Origin: Actinomycetes bacterium
GTDB lineage: Bacteria > Actinomycetota > Actinomycetes > Actinomycetales > Cellulomonadaceae
DNA length: 16,517 nucleotides
NCBI GenBank assembly: GCA_023432565.1
Contig: JAEYUL010000076.1
Location: 1-16,517 of the forward strand
Reading direction: 5' to 3'
Shown here: one piece after another, positions 1 to 6,702 of the stretch
Position numbering within the stretch: position 1 is the first letter of the stretch
How the letters are laid out: each line of letters starts with the position of its first letter
The notes under the pieces: model-generated
Database searches by the model: none
What the model was told of the DNA's origin: nothing
Seen by the model: the letters and a program-made list of their open reading frames with translations, nothing else
Program-made: the position numbers and the translations under genes

Positions 1-1009
1 CGCGGTCGGCGGCGGTGGACAGCGTGTAGAGGTCGACGAGCGAGTCGTTCATGCCGCCCGCCTCGCCGCCGATGTAGATGCCCCACATGCGCTCGAGCTG
101 CTCGGCCGAGCACGCCGACAGGCGCGCATACGTCCAGCGGCCGAGGCCCTCCGCGAGCTGCAGCGCGAGCGGGTTGCCCGTGTAGCGGTACGCGTCGATC
201 AAGCCAGCGAGGATCTTGTGGCACGTGTACCAGGGCGCCCAGATCTCGGGGTTCGGGGCGTACGCCTCGAGCGCGCTGAACTGCCACTCGCCGAAGGCCG
301 CGAGGAAACCGGGGTGGGAGTAGCGGCCGGTGGCCTCGAGCGCTGCGCGGCACTCCTCGAGGCCGTCGACGAACGCGTCGACCTTGTCCAGGAGCGCCTC
401 GTCGCCCGTGATCGCGTACGCCATCGACAGCATCGACAGGAAGTGCCCGCCGTAGTGTCCGCGCAGCAGGCCGCCGCCGCCGTAGGTGTTCTGGCCTCGC
501 ACGTACTCCGCGGGGCCCCAGCGTTGCGCGTCGGGGGCGGGACCGAGCACCTCCCAGCCGCCGGGCGCGCTCGCGCCGTTCAGCCCGAGCCCGGCGTTGT
601 AGCGGAAGACGACGAGCAGACGGTCGACCGGGTACGCCTTGGCGAGGTCGATGATCTGGCGCTGCGCGCGCGTGAACATGCTCTGGCCGAGCGACACGTC
701 GCCCAGCGCGAACGGCCGCACGGTCCAGGACCCGGGGTGCACGTCGGGCACCGCGACGGCGGTCCGTCGCCGTGCGGCGGGTGCCGCGGCCATCGGCGCC
801 GCGGGGCGGGTCCCGGCGGCGGCGGGCACGGCGCACGCGATCCCGGCGGCCGCGGCGGCGAACGCCCCGGCTCGCAGGACCGTCCGCCGCGCGAGGGGAC
901 GCTCGACGAGCGTGTGGGGCTCGCCCGCCCGGCCGTGCCGAGCGGTGTCCGGCAGGTGCTCTCCCGCGGGCTCACCGCGGTGCGGGTCCTGGTCGCGCGT
1001 GCGCAGCAT
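1..1009 (-). CDS. Tat-exported GH127/DUF1680 beta-L-arabinofuranosidase-like glycoside hydrolase (C-terminus off window)
   Basis: The minus-strand frame is open from an ATG at 1009 to the window edge, giving 336 visible residues. A GAGAGGG ribosome binding site lies 5 nt upstream of the ATG and decides the start. The N-terminus is a long twin-arginine signal: RR at residues 41-42 in ARRTVLRAG, then an Ala-rich hydrophobic run ending in AVPAAA. The mature part carries landmarks I recognise from DUF1680 proteins: YGGHFLSM, WAPWYTCHKILAGLIDAYR from residue 257, and GGMNDSL from 318. In this family the fold is an (alpha/alpha) barrel that removes beta-L-arabinofuranose from plant arabinans, arabinogalactans or hydroxyproline glycans. 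The expected role is therefore extracellular plant-polymer breakdown. The C-terminal catalytic Cys/zinc region lies outside the window, so activity and subfamily (GH127 or GH146) cannot be judged. It is transcribed away from the aldehyde dehydrogenase gene. Confidence 0.85.
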   Translation of the reverse strand, partial: MLRTRDQDPHRGEPAGEHLPDTARHGRAGEPHTLVERPLARRTVLRAGAFAAAAAGIACAVPAAAGTRPAAPMAAAPAARRRTAVAVPDVHPGSWTVRPFALGDVSLGQSMFTRAQRQIIDLAKAYPVDRLLVVFRYNAGLGLNGASAPGGWEVLGPAPDAQRWGPAEYVRGQNTYGGGGLLRGHYGGHFLSMLSMAYAITGDEALLDKVDAFVDGLEECRAALEATGRYSHPGFLAAFGEWQFSALEAYAPNPEIWAPWYTCHKILAGLIDAYRYTGNPLALQLAEGLGRWTYARLSACSAEQLERMWGIYIGGEAGGMNDSLVDLYTLSTAADR

Positions 1010-1244
1010 GGTGCCCTCTCGACGGTGGTCGTCATTGACCGGCCCGGGGGCGACGAGGCGACCCGCGGGCTCCGGCCGGTGCGCGTGAGGGGGCGGTTCG
1101 GCGGGAACCCACAGTGTGGCCTGCGCACCACGCGACCGCAATGCCTTTCGGTGTTTTCGGCTCGTCGATCGAAGACCGGAGCGAGCCCGGTCGAGACCTG
1201 CGACCCTCGAGCACGCCCCGCAGGTGGCCGGCGGACGGCCGACC

Positions 1245-1250
1245 TACCAT
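1245..1250 (+). promoter_or_regulatory. Candidate -10 box (TACCAT) for the aldehyde dehydrogenase gene
   Basis: TACCAT fits the actinobacterial TANNNT -10 pattern and would start a transcript about 34 nt before the ATG at 1291. No convincing -35 is visible at 17-18 nt upstream. The rest of the 281-bp divergent region (1010-1290) shows only a short inverted repeat, GACCGG (1174-1179) with CCGGTC (1187-1192), which might be an operator but is too short to call. Confidence 0.4.
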
Positions 1251-1290
1251 CGACGAGGCCGCATGCCACGACCGCGACGAGGGGGTCCAC

Positions 1291-2775
1291 ATGAGCGAGC
1301 AGGTCAGGGCGGACCGGGAGTCGCGGCTGCTCGAGAGCATCCCGGACGGGCTGTTGATCGACGGCCGGTGGCGCGGCGCGTCCGACGGCGGGACGTTCGC
1401 CGTGACCGACCCGTCCGACGGCTCGGTGGTCACGCACGTCGCGTCCGCGACCGTCGAGGACGGCACCGCGGCTCTCGACGCGGCGGTCCGCGCCTTCCCC
1501 GCGTGGTCCCGCACGCCCGCGCGCGAGCGCGCCGAGATCCTGCGCCGCGCGTTCGACCTGCTGATGGCCCGCGCCGACGACGTCGCGCTGCTCATGACGA
1601 TCGAGATGGGCAAGCCGCTCGCGGAGTCGCGCGGCGAGGTCACCTACGGCGGCGAGTTCCTGCGCTGGTTCTCCGAGCAGGCGCCGCGCGTGCAGGGCCG
1701 CTACGGGCCGAACCCCGAGGGCTCGGGCCGGATGATCGTCAGCCAGCACCCCGTCGGGCCGTGCTTCCTCATCACGCCGTGGAACTTCCCGCTCGCGATG
1801 GCCACGCGCAAGATCGCCCCCGCGCTCGCGGCGGGCTGCACGGTCGTCGTGAAGCCCGCCTCGCTCACGCCGCTCACCACGTTGCTGGTCGCGCAGCTCC
1901 TGCAGGAGGCCGGGGTGCCGGACGGGGTGGTCAACGTGATCACGACGAAGGCCACCGGCCCGGTCTCGGAGGCGATCATCCGTGACCCGCGCCTGCGCAA
2001 GCTGTCGTTCACCGGGTCCACCGCCGTGGGACGCAGCCTGCTGGAGCTCGCGGCGGGCGGGGTGCTGCGCACCTCGATGGAGCTCGGCGGCAACGCCCCG
2101 TTCCTCGTGTTCGAGGACGCCGACCTGGACGCCGCGGTCGAGGGCGCGCTCACCGCGAAGTTCCGCAACATCGGCCAGGCGTGCACGGCGGCGAACCGGT
2201 TCCTGGTGCACCGCTCGCTGGCCGAGGAGTTCGCGCGGCGCGTGACCGAGCGCGTCGCGGCGCTGCGCACGGGGCGCGGCACCGAGGACGGCGTGACCAT
2301 CGGACCGCTGATCGACGACGACGCGGTCGCCAAGGCCGACGAGCTCGTCGCCGACGCCGTGCACCGCGGCGCGACGGTCCGCACCGGTGGATCGGTGCTC
2401 GACCGTCCCGGCACGTTCTACGCCGCGACCGTGCTGTCCGAGGTGCCAGCGGACTCTCGCCTCATGCGCGAGGAGATCTTCGGCCCGGTGCTGGCGATCG
2501 TGCCGTTCGACGACGAGGACGAGGCGGTGCGGCTCGCGAACGACACCGAGTACGGGCTCGTCTCCTACGTCTACACGCAGAGCCTGGCCCGCGGTCAGCG
2601 CATGGTCGAGCGGCTCGAGACCGGGATGATGGGTCTCAACGTGGGCGTGGTCTCCAACGCCGCCGCGCCGTTCGGCGGCTGGAAGCAGTCGGGCCTCGGC
2701 CGCGAGGGCGGTGCGGAGGGCATCACGGAGTACCTCGAGACGAAGTACACGCTCACCGCCGACCCGTTCGCCTGA
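1291..2775 (+). CDS. gabD: NAD(P)-dependent succinate-semialdehyde dehydrogenase-type aldehyde dehydrogenase
   Basis: A 494-residue enzyme of the aldehyde dehydrogenase superfamily, which oxidises an aldehyde to the acid with NAD(P)+. The succinate-semialdehyde assignment rests on family-typical stretches: ITPWNFPLAMATRKIAPALAAGC (split around residues 161-183), MELGGNAPF and GGWKQSGLGREGG. Visible catalytic residues are Asn165, Lys188 (cofactor binding), FTGSTAVG at 240-247, the general base Glu264 and the nucleophile Cys298 in GQACTAANR. The second cysteine two positions on, present in some GabD and the human enzyme (C-x-C), is Ala here. The ATG at 1291 was chosen because a purine-rich GACGAGGGGG precedes it and homology begins just after; the reading frame is open further upstream to 1114, but that stretch has no family similarity. 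The gene stands alone, with no transaminase or transporter beside it, so the true substrate could be another semialdehyde. Confidence 0.82.
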   Translation: MSEQVRADRESRLLESIPDGLLIDGRWRGASDGGTFAVTDPSDGSVVTHVASATVEDGTAALDAAVRAFPAWSRTPARERAEILRRAFDLLMARADDVALLMTIEMGKPLAESRGEVTYGGEFLRWFSEQAPRVQGRYGPNPEGSGRMIVSQHPVGPCFLITPWNFPLAMATRKIAPALAAGCTVVVKPASLTPLTTLLVAQLLQEAGVPDGVVNVITTKATGPVSEAIIRDPRLRKLSFTGSTAVGRSLLELAAGGVLRTSMELGGNAPFLVFEDADLDAAVEGALTAKFRNIGQACTAANRFLVHRSLAEEFARRVTERVAALRTGRGTEDGVTIGPLIDDDAVAKADELVADAVHRGATVRTGGSVLDRPGTFYAATVLSEVPADSRLMREEIFGPVLAIVPFDDEDEAVRLANDTEYGLVSYVYTQSLARGQRMVERLETGMMGLNVGVVSNAAAPFGGWKQSGLGREGGAEGITEYLETKYTLTADPFA

Positions 2776-2814
2776 GCCGCGCGAGAGGTCCGGCCGGCGG
2801 CGCCGACCGACACC

Positions 2815-3408
2815 TCAGGTGGCCGCGGGTGCGGTCCAGCGCAGGCCGTCGAGGACGATGCGCAGCACGCGTTCGGTGCGCTCGCGGTCCATCGACTCCA
2901 CGCCTGCGAGGCACACGCCCGAGACGGCACGCATGAGGTCGGCGGGCTCGAGGTCGTCACGGATCACACCCTCGGCCTGCGCCGCCTCGACGAGCCGGGT
3001 CGCCGCGGTCTCGAGCCTGGTGCGCCCCTCGGCCATGACCTCGGCGGCCTCCGGGCCGAGCCCGGCCTTGAGCGCGCTGGCCATGCCGCGCTTGCGGATC
3101 ACGTAGCCGACGAAGCCGAGCACCCAGGTGTCGAGCGCCTCGCCCGCGGGCAGGCGAGTCAGTAGCTCGTCGGCGCGCGCGACGAACGCGTCGAGGCTCG
3201 AGCGGTAGACGGCCGCGATGAGGTCGAGACGCGTCGGGAAGTGGCGGTACAGGGTGCCGACGCCGACCCCGGCGGTGCGCGCGATGTCCTCGAGAGAGGC
3301 GTCGGTGCCCTGCTCGTCGAACGCGGCGGTCGCCGCCTCGAGGATCCTGGCGCGGTTGCGCGCCGCGTCGGCACGCAGCGGGCGGACTGCTGTCGCGTCC
3401 TTGCTCAC
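2815..3408 (-). CDS. TetR-family transcriptional repressor of the adjacent efflux pump
   Basis: A 197-residue regulator. The start is the GTG at 3408, which has GAGGAG 6 nt upstream; the frame runs on to 3522, but that extension crosses the control region and has no family character. The N-terminal TetR helix-turn-helix is clear: ARNRARILEAATAAF (residues 16-30), then SLEDIARTAGVGVGTLYRHF (38-57) containing the recognition helix. The rest is the alpha-helical ligand-binding and dimerisation domain; its GTLYRHFPTR start and C-terminal pattern resemble SbtR-like regulators. It is divergent from the DHA2 exporter gene and shares a 131-bp region with two palindromes. By the usual logic of this family it represses the exporter and itself until a compound binds. 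Ligand unknown. Its 3' end lies 39 bp from the end of the convergent aldehyde dehydrogenase gene. Confidence 0.92.
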   Translation of the reverse strand: MSKDATAVRPLRADAARNRARILEAATAAFDEQGTDASLEDIARTAGVGVGTLYRHFPTRLDLIAAVYRSSLDAFVARADELLTRLPAGEALDTWVLGFVGYVIRKRGMASALKAGLGPEAAEVMAEGRTRLETAATRLVEAAQAEGVIRDDLEPADLMRAVSGVCLAGVESMDRERTERVLRIVLDGLRWTAPAAT

Positions 3409-3452
3409 CGGTCGCTCCTCGTCGTCGGGATGCACGAATCGTCGCACATGTC

Positions 3453-3482
3453 TTGCATAAACGGAGGGACCCTCCGTATAGT
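3453..3482 (+). promoter_or_regulatory. Promoter of the DHA2 exporter gene
   Basis: TTGCAT (3453-3458) and TATAGT (3477-3482) are separated by 18 bp, the best sigma-70-type promoter I can see in the window, with operator O1 lying in the spacer. Start of transcription would be near 3489, about 50 nt before the ATG. On the other strand TGGACT (3480-3485) and TTTATG (3456-3461), also 18 bp apart, flank the same operator and could be the tetR promoter, which would make O1 a shared switch. Confidence 0.65.
3461..3477. promoter_or_regulatory. Operator O1, perfect palindrome in the tetR/exporter control region
   Basis: ACGGAGGG-A-CCCTCCGT is a perfect inverted repeat of 8-bp arms with a 1-bp centre at 3469. 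It fills the spacer between TTGCAT (3453-3458) and TATAGT (3477-3482), so a bound dimer would block RNA polymerase. Assignment to the neighbouring TetR protein is inferred from position and from the matching second site. Confidence 0.82.
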
Positions 3483-3490
3483 CCATTGAC

Positions 3491-3509
3491 AGCGGAGGCT
3501 CCCTCCGCT
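3491..3509. promoter_or_regulatory. Operator O2, second copy of the palindrome
   Basis: AGCGGAGG-CTC-CCTCCGCT has perfect 8-bp arms. Its 15-bp core (3493-3507, CGGAGGCTCCCTCCG) matches the O1 core (3462-3476) except at two central bases. The centres (3469 and 3500) are 31 bp apart, about three helical turns, which puts two dimers on the same DNA face. A consensus TTGACA (3486-3491) abuts the site but has only a weak -10 (TTCCTC, 3509-3514) at 17 bp. Confidence 0.8.
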
Positions 3510-3539
3510 TCCTCGACATCATAGACCGCGGAGGTCCGC

Positions 3540-5009
3540 ATGATCGCGCCCCCGTCCCCCACCACCCGCACGGCCCCGCCCGTGCTGGTCCTGGCCGCCA
3601 TCCTCACCACCCAGCTCATGCTCGTGCTGGACATGACGATCGTGAACGTCGCGCTGCCGGACATGCAGCGCGCGCTCGACTTCTCACCCACGGGCCTGTC
3701 CTGGGTGCTCAACGCCTACACGCTCGCATTCGGCGGGCTGCTCCTGCTCGGCGCCCGCACCGGCGACCTGCTCGGCCGGCGCCGCGTGCTGATCGCCGGC
3801 ATCACGCTGTTCACGCTCGCCTCGCTCGTCGGCGGGTTCGCCGGTTCCTCGGGCGTGCTGCTCGCCGCGCGCGCCGCCCAGGGCATCGGCGCGGCGTTCG
3901 CGGCACCGTCCGCGCTCGCCCTGCTCATGGGCCGCTTCCCCGAGGGCCGCGAGCGCGCCCGCGCCCTCGGCTACTTCTCGGCCGTCTCCATCGGCGGGTC
4001 CGCGCTCGGCCTCATCGCCGGCGGGATGCTCACGCAGTGGGTCTCCTGGCGGTGGGTCATGTTCGTCAACGTGCCGATCGGCATCGGGCTGGTGCTGCTC
4101 GCGCGGGCCGTCCTGGTCGAGACGCGCCGCCACGCCGGCCGGTTCGACCTCACGGGCGCGTTCACCTCGACCATCGGCATGACGGCTCTCGTCTACGGGT
4201 TCGTCGAGGCCGCGCAGTACGGCTGGTCCGCGCCGCGCACCGTCGCCGCGTTCACCATCGGCGCGCTGCTGCTGCTCGCGTTCGTCCTCACCGAGCTGCG
4301 GGCACCCTCACCGATCACCCCGCTGCGGCTCGTCGCCGACCGCACCCGCGCCGCAGCACTCGTCGGACGGCTGCTGATCATGGCCGCGATGACCGGGCTG
4401 TTCTTCTTCCTCACCCAGTTCCTGCAGGACGTCCTCGGCTACACGCCGCTCGCCACAGGCGTCGCGTTCCTGCCGATCACCGTCATGCTGCTCGTGTTCT
4501 CGCAGGTCAGCGCACGGCTGATGGAGCAGCTCGGCACCCGGTGGCTCATGGTCGGCGGGCTGACGGTCACCACCGTCGCCCTCGCGCTCCTGTCGCGACT
4601 GACCGCCGACTCCGGCTACCCGCAGATCCTGGTCGCGCTCGTGCTGTTCGGCATCGGCAACGGGCTCGCGTTCGTCCCGCTCACCGCGGCGGGGCTGCAG
4701 GGCGTCGACCCGCGCGACGCCGGTGCCGCCTCCGGCCTGCTCAACGCCGCGCAGCAGATCGGCGGCGCGCTCGGGCTCGCGGTGCTCGTCACGGTGGCGG
4801 AGTCCGCGGCGCGTGCCGCCGGACCCGTGGGGTCCACGGCCGCGCAGATCGCGCAGCACGCGTTCGTCGTCGGGGCGCAGCGCGCGTTCCTCGTCGGCGC
4901 GGGCCTGACCGCCGTCACCGTCGTCCTGCTCGCGCTGCTCGTCCGGCCCGCCCGCCCGGCACCCGTGGTGGTCGAGCCGGACCGCGAGCTCGCGCTCGCG
5001 CTCGACTGA
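3540..5009 (+). CDS. DHA2-family (EmrB/QacA-type) major facilitator drug:H+ antiporter
   Basis: A 489-residue, very hydrophobic membrane protein of the length expected for 14-helix DHA2 exporters, which expel drugs or other amphipathic compounds in exchange for protons. Family marks are LDMTIVNVALPDMQRAL in helix 1 (about residues 30-46), the motif-A loop GARTGDLLGRRRVL between helices 2 and 3, and WRWVMFVNVPIG after helix 6. The ATG at 3540 follows GGAGG by 5 nt. It is the divergent partner of a TetR gene with two operators between them, so it is presumably induced by its own substrates. A strong hairpin follows just after the stop codon. Substrates cannot be predicted from sequence. No membrane-fusion partner is encoded nearby, consistent with a single-membrane Gram-positive pump. 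Confidence 0.93.
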   Translation: MIAPPSPTTRTAPPVLVLAAILTTQLMLVLDMTIVNVALPDMQRALDFSPTGLSWVLNAYTLAFGGLLLLGARTGDLLGRRRVLIAGITLFTLASLVGGFAGSSGVLLAARAAQGIGAAFAAPSALALLMGRFPEGRERARALGYFSAVSIGGSALGLIAGGMLTQWVSWRWVMFVNVPIGIGLVLLARAVLVETRRHAGRFDLTGAFTSTIGMTALVYGFVEAAQYGWSAPRTVAAFTIGALLLLAFVLTELRAPSPITPLRLVADRTRAAALVGRLLIMAAMTGLFFFLTQFLQDVLGYTPLATGVAFLPITVMLLVFSQVSARLMEQLGTRWLMVGGLTVTTVALALLSRLTADSGYPQILVALVLFGIGNGLAFVPLTAAGLQGVDPRDAGAASGLLNAAQQIGGALGLAVLVTVAESAARAAGPVGSTAAQIAQHAFVVGAQRAFLVGAGLTAVTVVLLALLVRPARPAPVVVEPDRELALALD

Positions 5010-5013
5010 GCCG

Positions 5014-5058
5014 GCACGACGACGGCCCCCGCCCTGGTCGGCGGGGCCGTCGTCGTGC
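5014..5058. terminator. Bidirectional intrinsic terminator between convergent genes
   Basis: A perfect 16-bp inverted repeat: GCACGACGACGGCCCC (5014-5029) pairs with GGGGCCGTCGTCGTGC (5043-5058) around a 13-nt loop. It fills the 52-bp gap between the exporter stop (5009) and the stop of the secreted-protein gene (5062). There is no T-tract on either side, as is common in high-GC actinobacteria. Confidence 0.85.
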
Positions 5059-5061
5059 GCG

Positions 5062-6426
5062 CTACCGCCAGACCGCGAGGTACGACGGCTGGGACGCGGG
5101 GCGCAGGTGGATCGCGGCGTTGCCCTCACCGTCACCGGCCGCCGCAGCGCCCGGGATCGCGACGGACGACGAGGCGAGGATCGTGAACGACGACCAGCCG
5201 GTGCCGCTGGTGCCGGCGACCGCCTGCCGCTGCGTCGCGGTCGGGTTCGACCGGTCGCTCGTGACCGAGTAGACCAGCACCGGCTCGCCCGCGCCGCGGT
5301 GCACGATCCGGACCTCGCTCGCCACGACCCGCGACGCCGTGAACCGGACCGCGGAGAACTTCGAGGCGGTGCCCTTGCCGAGCGAGCGCGTCGTGAGCGA
5401 GCCGCCGAAGGTGGTGGTCGCGACGTCGACACGGCCGTTGCCCGAGCCGGCCAGGGTCACGGTGCTGTAGGTCTTGCTCAGCGTGGTCGCCGAGGTCCAC
5501 TGACCCGTCGCGGAGGGCTTGACCCGCGCCCGGGCACCCGTCGCGCCCGCCCAGGCCACCACGGACTTCGCACCGGCCTGCACCACCGAGACCTGCTGCA
5601 GGGCGCTCGTCGTGAAGGTCGTCGGCGTGCCGAACCTCGAGGCACCCGCCTTGCGGGTCGCGACGACCGCCTTGGTGGTCCGCTCCTTCCAGTCCCAGTC
5701 GACGTAGTGGAACGCGTACGCCAGCACAGCAGCACCCGAGCCGTCGACCGACAGCGCCAGCGACGTGTACTCGTACTCCCGGCCGACCGAGCCCTTGGGC
5801 GAGGCCGTCGCGACGGTCTGCGGCGCGGACAGCTTCGCGCCCGCGGCCGCGGTGCGCACGGTCAGCGAGCGGCCGACCGCGGTCGCCACCGTGAGCGTGC
5901 CCTGGCGGGACAGGCCGACCGCGACGCTCGTCGGCGCGCCCTTGAGCGTGTCGGTCTTCGACCACGAGGTCGACTTCGCCGCGCGGCGCCACACCTGCGT
6001 GCTGGAGGCCGTCGGGACGACGAGCGCCGCCGAGCCGTTCTTCGCCGTCGCGAGGTGCGGGACCTCCGCGCCCGCCGGGCCCGTGAGCGTGCGCACGTTC
6101 GTCGGCCGCGACGCCCCGGGAAGCTGCGTCGCAAGGCGCGCGCTCCACTTCCAGGAGTCGCCGCTCGGCACCAGGCACACCCGCAGCACGTCGACCGCGC
6201 CGCCACCCGTGGTGACCTCGGTGGACTCGTAGGTGCAGTCCGAGCTCAGTGCGGACATGGACCGGCCGACCCATGCCTTCGCGGCGGACGGGAAGTTCGC
6301 GGCGGGAACCGCGGCGGCCGGTGCGGAAGCACCCTGCGGTTCGGTCGCCGAGGCGGTCGGGACGACGAGGACCGCGGCGAGCGCGGCGGCGGCGAGTGCG
6401 GACAGGGCGCGGCGTGCGTGGGGCAT
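5062..6426 (-). CDS. Secreted protein of unknown function, probable beta-propeller
   Basis: A 454-residue protein that I do not recognise as a named family. The ATG at 6426 has GAAGG 6 nt upstream and opens a clear Sec signal peptide: basic start, hydrophobic LSALAAAALAAVLVVPTASA, likely cut after Ala27. The frame is open further upstream to 6522, but that extension is Arg-rich and precedes the signal, so it was left out. The mature part has one cysteine pair (C64, C84), likely a disulfide. It then repeats a pattern of a hydrophobic strand around a G-x-A core, a second strand with VxxR/TxR, and a G-x-(W/F) followed by T. Examples are GSGAAVLAYAF with AVVATRKAG, and AKSVVAWAG with TGQWTSATTL. 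Such a pattern suggests a propeller of several blades. There is no catalytic motif or cell-wall anchor. It is divergent from the serine hydrolase gene. The function is unknown. Confidence 0.8.
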   Translation of the reverse strand: MPHARRALSALAAAALAAVLVVPTASATEPQGASAPAAAVPAANFPSAAKAWVGRSMSALSSDCTYESTEVTTGGGAVDVLRVCLVPSGDSWKWSARLATQLPGASRPTNVRTLTGPAGAEVPHLATAKNGSAALVVPTASSTQVWRRAAKSTSWSKTDTLKGAPTSVAVGLSRQGTLTVATAVGRSLTVRTAAAGAKLSAPQTVATASPKGSVGREYEYTSLALSVDGSGAAVLAYAFHYVDWDWKERTTKAVVATRKAGASRFGTPTTFTTSALQQVSVVQAGAKSVVAWAGATGARARVKPSATGQWTSATTLSKTYSTVTLAGSGNGRVDVATTTFGGSLTTRSLGKGTASKFSAVRFTASRVVASEVRIVHRGAGEPVLVYSVTSDRSNPTATQRQAVAGTSGTGWSSFTILASSSVAIPGAAAAGDGEGNAAIHLRPASQPSYLAVWR

Positions 6427-6462
6427 GGGGGACCTTCGTCGGTGGAGGTGGACCCGCCGACG

Positions 6463-6468
6463 GTATAA
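6463..6468 (-). promoter_or_regulatory. Possible -10 box (TTATAC) for the secreted-protein gene
   Basis: TTATAC on the minus strand is an isolated AT-rich patch in GC-rich DNA and would give a leader of about 30 nt before the ATG at 6426. No good -35 is seen. The same patch reads TATAAG (6464-6469) on the plus strand, so its direction is uncertain. I see nothing else in the 276-bp divergent region 6427-6702. Confidence 0.35.
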
Positions 6469-6702
6469 GCGTCGACCCGCTCGAACGGACGCCCGAGGCA
6501 TCCATTCACCCGCTCGCACCAACCGTGCACCCCGAAGGGTCGACGACGACGCCCCGCGCGCCGGGCGTGGGCCAGCAGGAGGGCCCGCGTCGGGTTCTCC
6601 CGAGGAGCGATGCGGGTGGTGCCGTCATGGCCGCGGCAGGGCAGGGCGAACCAGGCTGAACGGGACGCACTCGACCGCCACCCTTCCCGCCGAGGAGAGC
6701 TC

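Noticed and set aside
218..1294. Long plus-strand open frame opposite the GH127 gene
   Set aside because: It is the antisense of a frame with clear DUF1680 motifs and a Tat signal; its own translation is Arg/Gly/Pro-rich with no recognisable domain, typical of open shadow frames in GC-rich DNA.
580..2364. 594-codon minus-strand open frame across the aldehyde dehydrogenase gene
   Set aside because: It overlaps the dehydrogenase, whose catalytic motifs are intact, and it bridges two unrelated genes; the translation is low-complexity Arg/Ala.
2778..2816. Terminator between the aldehyde dehydrogenase and tetR genes
   Set aside because: Only a 5-bp GAGGT/ACCTC stem with an irregular GC-rich interior can be formed, too weak to support a call.
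3486..3514. TTGACA at 3486 as the main exporter promoter
   Set aside because: The -35 is perfect, but at 17-18 bp only TTCCTC or TCCTCG is available as -10; TTGCAT/TATAGT upstream is better balanced. It was kept only as a possible secondary promoter.
4308..5432. 374-codon minus-strand open frame across the exporter end and the terminator
   Set aside because: It would run through the perfect 16-bp terminator hairpin and overlap both real genes; no domain is visible.
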